Assembly (NCBI GenBank): GCA_949987705.1 | Contig: OX465283.1 | Location: 50,010,953-50,074,952 of the forward strand | Origin: Thereva unica | Taxonomy: Eukaryota; Arthropoda; Insecta; Diptera; Therevidae | Direction of reading: 5' to 3' | DNA length: 64,000 bases | Part shown: in pieces, positions 56,466-64,000 of the stretch | Layout of the letters: the number at the start of each line of letters is the position of its first letter | Position numbering within the stretch: position 1 is the first letter of the stretch | Notes under the pieces: model-generated | Seen by the model: the letters and a program-made list of their open reading frames with translations, nothing else | Told to the model about the DNA's origin: nothing | The model's database searches: none | Position numbers and translations under genes: made by a program

Positions 56466-56971
56466 CATATTTTAGACCTAGGCCCTGAGAGTAGTAGTTA
56501 TTAGTAGAAAGAGCGATTCCTAAGGTTGATTTTTTCATATTAAAAAAAGGTTATGTATCAGTCCTGGCCTTTGAATAGAGAAGATAAGGAACCGAAAATA
56601 GCGTACATGTACACGGATTTGAGGGAAGCACTTGGGATCAAGAAATTTTCTCTCTAATTCTCCCCTTTTACTTTAACCACAACAACAAAATACATTGACT
56701 TTAACCACAACAACAAAATACATTGTCTAACCTGAACGGAGGCGTAGTGAAATTTGTTCAGGTTTTGCGAAGGGTCTGCTTCAAACATTTAGCCAAGTGA
56801 AGCGTTCTCACCGAGATGGTTGCTGAGAAACGATATCTCTCCCGGTTTTTGAATAAATATAACACAGCCACTGTCCGGGTTAGACACAAATACGTAAAGA
56901 ATGCTATGCATTAGTGTTGCCAATATGCTTCCCCGTGTTTAATAAATTGCACTTCCTCGTCTTCTCTATTC
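56466..56971. other. Unassigned region
   Basis: At 56508-56547 the words CCTAAGGTTGATTTTTTCAT and ATTAAAAAAAGG resemble the CR1/jockey-like LINE tail (CCTAAGCTTGGTTTTTTCAT), a probable minimal 3' fragment. Two copies of TTTAACCACAACAACAAAAT lie at 56673 and 56700. Nothing else is recognised. Confidence 0.45.
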
Positions 56972-57919
56972 ATAGTCCGGGCGCTGGAGCATTTCCAGTG
57001 GTTTTGGCGTGATGTAACGGACTTTTTTGGTGGAATCGGTCAGAAATGATATCCTCAACAATATTTAGGGGGTGCGCAAGCATGAAACTCCCAGGAAAAC
57101 TTTTGGTAGCCCAAAAACTGAAAAGTTCACTAAAAATTCCCTGTTTTTTGGCCTTTCTTGTTAAATATCTCTTAACGAAGGCTTCTTAGCGAAAAATTTG
57201 TTGAGCATGTTTTGTTCGTTATTGGATTTGCTAAAACTTACCCTAAGGTGGATTTTTGAAATTTGAATTTTTGCATTGCAAAATAGCCGAAACCCGCGAA
57301 AACAAGTACCTCACTTTAAAGTTAACACAAGGAAAGGAGAGACCATTATCTTCCAATTTAATTTTGGAATTAGATAGTTAAAGGCATGATTAACTTATAT
57401 CCAAAACCCGATCACGGTCGGTCAAATAGTTTTTGCATAATGAATTTTGCAATTAAGTGAATTTAAAAAGTTAAATTTGTTACTGCGCCAAAAGAAAAAC
57501 TCCCATGCTGGTCCTGATTTTTTTACGTATGCTCTAAGACTCTCTTTACGATATCCAATCATTAAAATTCCGGTTTTTAATTTTTTTTTATGGTTTTTAA
57601 TTTTTTTAGGTTTTTTGGCAAAAAACGCAACTAAGGCGTTTTTTCCACAAAAATTGCTAACTCGGCGACGCCAGGAATGCTAGGCGCGTTTCAAATTCGC
57701 TCGAAAAAAGACTCAGTTTCTATTGAACACAACTTTGAATAAAATATTGTTAAACATAATTTCTTAAACAAATTAGAAAAATTACCGAATTTTGTTTGAA
57801 TTTTTTTGTTGTTACTAGCTCGGACGCGGTGCGGCTCGCTGCACGGAACGTTAAAACATTTAAAATTAATCCAAAACTTCAAAATTAAAATCTTCATAAC
57901 TAGTGAACAAGACAAAACC

Positions 57920-58010
57920 AATAGTCTTGGCCTTAGTCTTGCGAGCACGGCTAAACCTTGGTCTTGGTCTTGCGAGCATAGCTAAGTGTTAGTCTTATTC
58001 TTGGTTTTGC
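57920..58010. repeat. Short degenerate tandem repeat
   Basis: Units of the type CTTGGTCTTGCGAGCA(C/T)(G/A)GCTAA repeat three to four times with drift. Confidence 0.6.
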
Positions 58011-58014
58011 TTAA

Positions 58015-58440
58015 TGTACAACCGAAGACAAGACTTCAAGACCAATATAGAGGTAGTGAAGAGCTTTAAATACCTAGGAACAATAGTGTCGTCAACAAAC
58101 GAAGAGCTTAAGACACATTATTGGACCATTAAACGTAAACGGTATGTGGAAAATCAGATACAATGACGAACTGTACCAAATCTACAAAGAAATAGACATC
58201 GTCAACTAAATCAAAATAAATAGACTACGACGGGCAGGACGCGAATGCAGGAAATCAGACCAGTGAAGAAAATATATAAGGGAATCATAATCGGTGACAG
58301 CAGGATGGCCGAGGAAAAGCTGCCGTAGATACAGACGCTGAACACCTGTTGGGCGTACGAAATTGGAGGACTCTAACCAGTGAGCGAGAAGCTTGGAGGA
58401 GAAAACTGAATGACCTATTTGTACATCACTATTCTTAACT
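58015..58440 (+). pseudogene. RTE-like LINE C-terminal fragment (family C-like)
   Basis: Readings NIEVVKSFKYLGTIVSSTNE, then NGMWKIRYNDELYQIYKEID, INRLRRAGRE, SRMAEEKLP-like and SEREAWRRKL-like words follow the RTE C-terminal order ('.YLG..I', 'G.WR.R.N.EL......I...I...RLRW.GH', 'GRP..W'). Several frameshifts. It lies between the arms of the foldback element. Confidence 0.7.
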
Positions 58441-58972
58441 ATTAACGAAAAACCAACTATTCCTTAAAAATTTGGGAACATTAGATTAAAAATGCATTTA
58501 TTTGAAGTGTGCTGTGTATTCTGTTAAAGCCATGAACGTTAAAACATTTACAATTATTGCAAATAGCGGGACTCAGCACTCGAAATTCGAGGGCAATTTT
58601 CAAATTTCAAATTTTTTATAGTTGGAAAAAGCAATGCCAAAAAACCAACTTTTATTACCTTTTAATGTCGCATATTGCAAAATTGTGCTCATATATGGGA
58701 ATTAAATATAACAGAGGCCATACATAAAAATTAATTTTGAGCGTTCTATTGTGCCGTGTATAAATAAAATTGTGATTTTGCACTCAGAACTCAGGGCTGC
58801 ACGGTGAATTTTTCGATTACCATGCAGGCCGTTATATGTACAAATCATTAAAGAATTCTTGGGTTACAAGAGTAACCCCTCGCTAGTTTTCCCGCTGAAG
58901 TTACTCGCGATGAAAGAATACCAGTGTAAATTAACTTGAAGAACCGGCTCTGCTGCTGCTGAATGAATATTA

Positions 58973-60909
58973 GGGCCCTATTGTGGAACGAGTCGATCCG
59001 ACGACTTTGAGTCGATGTTAAATTTTCATACTGAGAAAGTCGATTTTTATCGATAAAAACATAAATGAGGAGCGTCGGAACGAAAACCGATATATACCAT
59101 TTACCACATTTTTCACAAATTAAAAAAAAGCTTGTAAATTTTTTAATGTTACAAAAGTGGAAAATTATAGAATGTCAATTTGCAGTAAAAGTGACATCGA
59201 TTGGTGTGTGAAGCTTGAAGGAGGGTAGATACTTAATTTAGCGAGATACTTGGCGGACAAGTTTGGATATATCGGTTTTTGACGCGATCATTTGGATATA
59301 TCGTTTTTTTTTAGCATTTTTATGGGAAAAATATCTCTTTTCTCAGCAATTAATTAACCGATTTTAATGATTTTAAGTGCGTTGGAAAGAGGACACCCCA
59401 ACGCAACTTTTGGTACAATATGCACCAGGGCTCCCGTGGAGGGGCCCCAATGCACTTTTCTGCATCGAGGTGCACTAAGTGCATTATGTTATACTAATAT
59501 TAAATTAAGGTGAATGAATGTATTCTTCCCGTGTAGAGGAGAAATTTACGAAAATTTTGAGCCATCAACCACCCCCCTAACATGTATGGGGGGGGAGATA
59601 TGATTTTTTTTTGCATAAACATGCAGTTTTGTGCAGCGGTGTACTCAAATTAGTAATTAATTAACCAATTTTAATGATTTTGACTTTGTTGGAAAGAGGA
59701 CACTCCAACGCAACTTTTGGTACAATATGGAGCACCAGGGCTCCCCTGGAGGGGCCCCAATCACGTGAGGGTAAGGCGAAGTATTTACGAAGAGCGTTCA
59801 GATATTTTTTGGGAATCGATTTAATAAAAGAATAGAAAAATAGATTAAGCTTCTTTGTAAACGTGTACCTAATCGGAATTTGAACCAACCATTGTTGAAT
59901 TGTGTAAAACTTAATAAGAATTATCGGTTTTTAATCCAACAACAAGAACCTGTTGAATTTAAAAATTTATTTGTCGGGTTTTGATCTGACCACAGTATTT
60001 TGATATTTTTTTTTAAGATGGATGTAACTGTTTTTTAATTGATTTCTGATCAAGTACGATAAAATATTGTACGCCGAAATTATGCAAAATGTCCAAGTCC
60101 GAAATAAATTTTGATTTTATATATTTCTCTTTTTTTTACAACCAAAAACGGTTTCCGCACATCCACTAAAAATCAGTATAATAGGAAATGATCGAACGAA
60201 ATATTTAATAAAATTCAAAGAAAAAAATCGATTTTTTTTAATGTTTTTATAATTATTTATTTTCTAATACAACTTCTCGAGTTTATGGCCGAAAGACGAA
60301 TGACAATTTTTACGAAAAACGGTAAAAAAAAGCAAGTAGATATTCGAAAACCAATTGTCATGCATTGATCAATTTAACTACTGCTCCATCTACACTTGAG
60401 AACAATTAATTACTAAAAGCTATAAATTAGAGTTGCCAGTTCAATACATGTGTTTTAGAATGTAAAAGGTAAACAATGTCATAAAAGGAACGTTAGTGAA
60501 TAAATTAAATTTAATTCAAATTTCTTCCAGATCTCAGTCACCAGCCATTCAGCCTGCAGAATTCTTCAGATAAGTGATGTGCAAAGTGACTATAAATTCT
60601 TTGTTGAAATATTTTTTTTTCTTTTTCAGAAGACGATCGTGAACAATTTCTTTCCTTAAGGGTGTATAATTAAACATTTTGTAACAGAAAAAAATGAAAA
60701 AAAAAAATGTCCAAAATGCGACATATCGGTTTTTGTTCCGACGCTCCTCAAATATGAGTCGATTACATTTTTGATGTCGACTTAACAATTGTGTAATCGA
60801 CTCATATTAATTCTTTTATCGACTAATTTCGACAAAAATCGACTTTCGCAGAAAGAAATTTTAACATCGACTCAAAGTCGTCAAATTGACGATATCCACA
60901 ATAGGCCCC
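58973..60909. mobile_element. PIF/Harbinger-like non-autonomous element inside the foldback
   Basis: Termini GGGCCCTATTGTGG and, inverted, GGGGCCTATTGTGG, flanked by TTA (58970-58972 and 60910-60912), the TWA target. The arms carry complementary blocks: GACGACTTTGAGTCGATGTT, then GTCGATTTTTATCGATAAAA, then GGAGCGTCGGAACGAAAACC (right arm from about 60725 to 60895). The centre is AT-rich and contains a 105-bp direct repeat. No transposase; 1937 bp. Confidence 0.82.
59345..59765. repeat. 105-bp direct repeat within the Harbinger-like element
   Basis: 59345-59453 and 59655-59761 share AATTAATTAACC(G/A)ATTTTA, GTTGGAAAGAGGACA(C/-)CCAA-type sequence, CGCAACTTTTGGTACAATAT and the CACCAGGGCTCCC(G/C)TGGAG block. 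They are separated by about 200 bp containing GTGCACT/AGTGCA palindromic words. Confidence 0.8.
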
Positions 60910-61855
60910 TTAGTCTAGAAACTCACAATGACATCCTTTGTATTGTACAATTGTATCATACCAACACCACGCTCTAAGCAACTACTCGGCCTCTACTAGT
61001 CTGAACAAAATTTGTCCATATCGATTCATCCAGTAAAATTAAGCCTTTTTGATTCGCTACCCAAATATAAAAAAATCAGCTAAATTGGTGCAATAGAAAC
61101 TGAGTCCTTTTTCGAGCGAATTTGAAACGAGCCTAGCATTTCTGGCGTCGCCGAGTTAGCAATTTTTCTGGAAAAAACGCCTTAGTTGCAGTTTTTTGCC
61201 AAAAATCTTAAAAAAATTAAAAACCATAAAAAAAATTTAAAAACCGGAATTTTAATGATTGGATATTGTAAAGAGAGTCTTAGAGCATACGTAAAAAAAT
61301 CAGGACCAGCATGGGAGTTTTTCTTTTGGCGCAGTAACAAATTTAACTTTTTAAATTCACTTAATTGCAAAATTCATTATGCAAAAACTATTTGACCGAC
61401 CGTGATCGGGTTTTGGATATAAGTTAATCATGCCTTTAACTATCTAATTCCAAAATTAAATTGGAAGATAATGGTCTCTCCTTTCCTTGTGTTAACTTTA
61501 AAGTGAGGTACTTGTTTTCGCGGGTTTCGGCTATTTTGCAATGCAAAAATTCAAATTTCAAAAATCCACCTTAGGGTAAGTTTTAGCAAATCCAATAACG
61601 AACAAAACATGCTCAACAAATTTTTCGCTAAGAAGCCTTCGTTAAGAGATATTTAACAAGAAAGGTCAAAAAGCAGGGAATTTTTAGTGAACTTTTCAGT
61701 TTTTGGGCTACCAAAAGTTTTCCTGGGAGTTTCATGCTTGCGCACCCCCTAAATATTGTTGAGGATATCATTTCTGACCGATTCCACCAAAAAAGTCCGT
61801 TACATCGCGCCAAAACCAAAAGTTATAGCTTTCACTGCTCTAGCGCCTGGACTAT

Positions 61856-63441
61856 CAAAGGTCCTGGCCGTGTAGGTGTAGCCTGTGACCTCAGAATTTA
61901 AATGCGTCACGAATGATGCCACCAATTAACTTGACTGTTGTAAATAATATTTCCCCAAAATATGCACCGCATAATGACCACCTTATATGTTGGCCGAACG
62001 GAAAAATCATGTAAAATTAGCGTGGCATTCAAAGAGTTAAATAGAAATGAACTGAAACAGTTTTTCGAAATTTGACTATTGTAAATATTGCCGTTTTATT
62101 GCGTGATTCCAAATATTTTTTGCTATGTACAATGTGATCTCGAGGAAAATTGGGTCTTAGGTACTTTTTTGGGTGTCTTATTTATTTTTCGAGATATAAA
62201 TAACGCAAAAACTCAATTTTTGAATTTGTTTTCGAAATTGCGAAGTTAGCATACACTTTAGAGCCGCAAAGATGTTTTTATCGTGTTCTACACCCAAAAA
62301 AGACCCAATTTTCAGCAATATCACATTTTGTGATGGCTGTCAGTCTAAATTTGACTCTGACAACTGGACTATCAATGGTAATCGTCATCAATGAATCGAT
62401 GACTTAAGATGTCGCCAAGAAGCTTTCTCTTTCACGTTCGCTGGTATTTCATGTGTTGTGATTTTTTAAGGTCTGCACAATTTTATAAATTTCAGGAATA
62501 CTTGAGAGGTTGGGACAAAATTACCTCTACATAGCAAAAATTTCACCAAACATTATAGGATGTGATCTCTTTTCACAATTTTTTGGGTAACAATTCTTTC
62601 CGACTGGTCTTATCAGCATCTGAAGATTTCAAAAAGGATGGAATCTTACTTAAACCTCATTTAAATCTCAACTCTGGTAAAGTATCGGATGATCTCTGTA
62701 CTTAGGAGTCAAAAAAAATATTTTCCTCGAATTATATAAGACAACAGCGGCGCATCTTCAAAGACCTTGGCTTAGGGTAATTACCTGGAGTTATTCTTCT
62801 ACATTGTTAAAAAAAATTGGACATAAGCCCTTCAATAGAAGTTACTTATTTTCCCTTTTTGACTTTTGTTAGAAGTTGGTAATATGTAAAAAGTATTCGG
62901 CAGACGGCATTTGAAACTAAAATGTTTAAGGTGTTTTGGAGCGGAAGAGTTTCTTTAGGCTAATTTTTGTTTTTTAACTTACCTTTGTTCAGAAAAGTAA
63001 ATTATTTTTGTAGTAGTCATTCATAATTGCAAATTAACTTATTTCACAGCTTGCATTTATATTAATAATAAAAACGAGCAAATTTGATCCAACAAGTTCA
63101 AATACTCATCTATGTATTTTACTACCTTCTATTAATGTTTAAAATGAATTATTTTTCTTCATGTCACATAATAAGAGTTGCTTTTTTCAACAACATTCCT
63201 GCTTAATTTTGTTGGAACATGTAATGGAATGTAATTTTGTGGAACATGGGAGATTAGTATCCTCATTACTTTATTTATATGAACGACTCAAAGTAGATCT
63301 TCTTTGATTTTCCGACGGTTCTATCATAGAGTGCAATGTCTGGCAGAAGAATGAAATATTCCAAAAGCCATCTAATATGCAGTGCTAATACTGTAACAAA
63401 TGCTGATCGATAAGAAATAGTAATACGTTTCCTTACTATAC
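61856..63441. other. Unassigned AT-rich region
   Basis: No coding or element ends recognised. CTGGACTATCAATGGT near 62364 echoes the outer end of the foldback arm (CTGGACTATCAAAGGT at 61848), perhaps a further fragment of that family. Confidence 0.35.
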
Positions 63442-63570
63442 TTATCCATCCATCCATCCAATGGCGCTACAGCTTGTCGCTGTAGTCTCCTCCACCATAT
63501 TCACTCCTTTCTTGTTGGGCCATTATTCTCCTCAAACCTGTTAACTTGTTCCTCTACATTGTTGCCAGAT
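63442..63570 (-). repeat. RTE-like LINE 3' end with (GGAT)n tail
   Basis: The (ATCC)n run at 63446-63460, followed by AATGGCGCTACAGCTTGTCG, resembles the 3' end of the minus-strand RTE fragment at 37838 ((ATC)n then TGTAGCACTACAGCC). A short 5'-truncated copy. Confidence 0.5.
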
Positions 63571-64000
63571 CATTAGTCTGACTGCCCTACAAATAGCTAT
63601 ATATTCCACCAAATCTTGTTACTTCTCCCCTAAAAGTTTTGAAACTTATACTTACTAATTCATATGAGTTGGTAGGGCTAATTGAATTTCTTCTGCATGT
63701 TTCCAAATAATAAGTCACTTTATTCAAAGCCGCGTGTGTTGACGTCATCCTTAACTTATTTTTCAGATATTTGCTTTATTAAACATTTTATAAACCACAG
63801 ACGTCATAGTTAAGGATACGGAATCGGTACTCGATTCTTTATGAGTATTTGGTTTTCAATTCTTCTCATATCAGTACTCGATACTTTTTACCGAGTACTT
63901 TTACTCATATCAGGACTTATATAGTAGAATCAAGTACCGAGTCAGAATTCAAGCTAGCCGCAAGTCTTTCTCAGGCGTGAATATTTTGCTATTAAGGGTT
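63571..64000. other. Window-end region with decayed palindromic repeat
   Basis: Words CGGTACTCGATTC, CAGTACTCGATAC, CCGAGTACTT and AAGTACCGAGT recur at 63825-63930 in both senses, probably part of an old inverted-repeat element continuing to or beyond the window edge. Confidence 0.4.

Larger units (their letters stand above)
56972..61855. mobile_element. 4.9-kb foldback element with about 760-bp inverted arms
   Basis: Arm 1 (56972-57731) and arm 2 (61085-61855) are reverse complements with few differences. The outermost bases are ATAGTCC(G/A)GGCGCT. The same 40-codon stretch (MQLSEFKKLNLLLRQKKNSH and onward) is open in both arms in mirror image. No target duplication is obvious (TTCAT on the left, CAAAG on the right) and no transposase is encoded. 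The interior holds RTE and Harbinger-like sequence. Long arms suggest a foldback/MULE-like or relict Polinton-type element, or a segmental inversion; I cannot decide between them. Confidence 0.8.

Noticed and set aside
56560..56590. TCAGTCCTGGCCTTTGAATAG as an outer partner of GGTCCTGGCC at 61858
   Set aside because: The shared word is only about 10 bp in the same sense and does not extend the foldback arms.

Overview
This window looks like nuclear DNA from an insect, most probably a fly (Diptera). It is AT-rich, dominated by transposable elements in every state of decay, and has very low gene density. The taxonomic pointer is the one clearly recognisable gene, a complete two-exon ortholog of the orphan nuclear receptor tailless (tll). 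Its DNA-binding domain and C-terminus match Drosophila TLL, as I remember that protein, almost residue for residue. A possible terminal coding exon of a second, unrecognised gene lies on the minus strand at 15633-15782. I see nothing bacterial or viral.

Layout. 0.6-1.4 kb: two tRNA-headed SINEs arranged head to head. 1.36-7.56 kb: a decayed Gypsy-type integrase split by later insertions, the largest being a CR1/jockey-like LINE (about 4.78-7.41 kb). 10.06-13.07 kb: a minus-strand Helitron/HINE-like element with about 146-bp internal repeats, carrying a nested hAT element (11132-12708, 8-bp target duplication). 13.3-14.95 kb: R1/I-like LINE pieces interrupted by a Transib-like long-TIR element (13523-14389); its sister copy is at 49931-50787. 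17636-20901: a well-preserved pogo/Jerky-type transposon with TA duplications, an intron-containing transposase, palindromic subterminal repeats and a C-terminal PHD finger cut off by a nested 107-bp MITE. 22402-23766: another hAT-type element. 24.2-25.2 kb: two RTE-like LINE fragments. 26492-29655: a Helitron with a partial Rep-region gene, a nested Harbinger-type MITE and a 966-bp direct duplication whose junction coincides with the Helitron 5' terminus. 30.7-35.1 kb: a Tc1/mariner MITE, another MITE, a LINE tail and a PIF/Harbinger element with a transposase relic.

36242-42193: tll, with a 4.7-kb intron that holds an RTE fragment itself split by a hAT MITE. 42.6-46.9 kb: a 107-bp tandem duplication, a LINE endonuclease relic, a second HINE-like copy and a 5S-rRNA-derived sequence followed by a LINE tail. 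49.9-56.5 kb: the Transib-like copy, an RTE fragment with a nested mariner-type relic, and a nearly complete RTE-like LINE (one stop, one frameshift). 57.0-61.9 kb: a large foldback structure with about 760-bp, nearly identical inverted arms enclosing a 1.9-kb Harbinger-like element. The rest is AT-rich sequence in which I recognise nothing.

The working relationships here are mostly between mobile elements: SINEs whose tails copy the tail of the resident LINE, HINE-like elements sharing the 3' end of the resident Helitron, and a deep record of nested insertions whose target duplications let the order of events be read.
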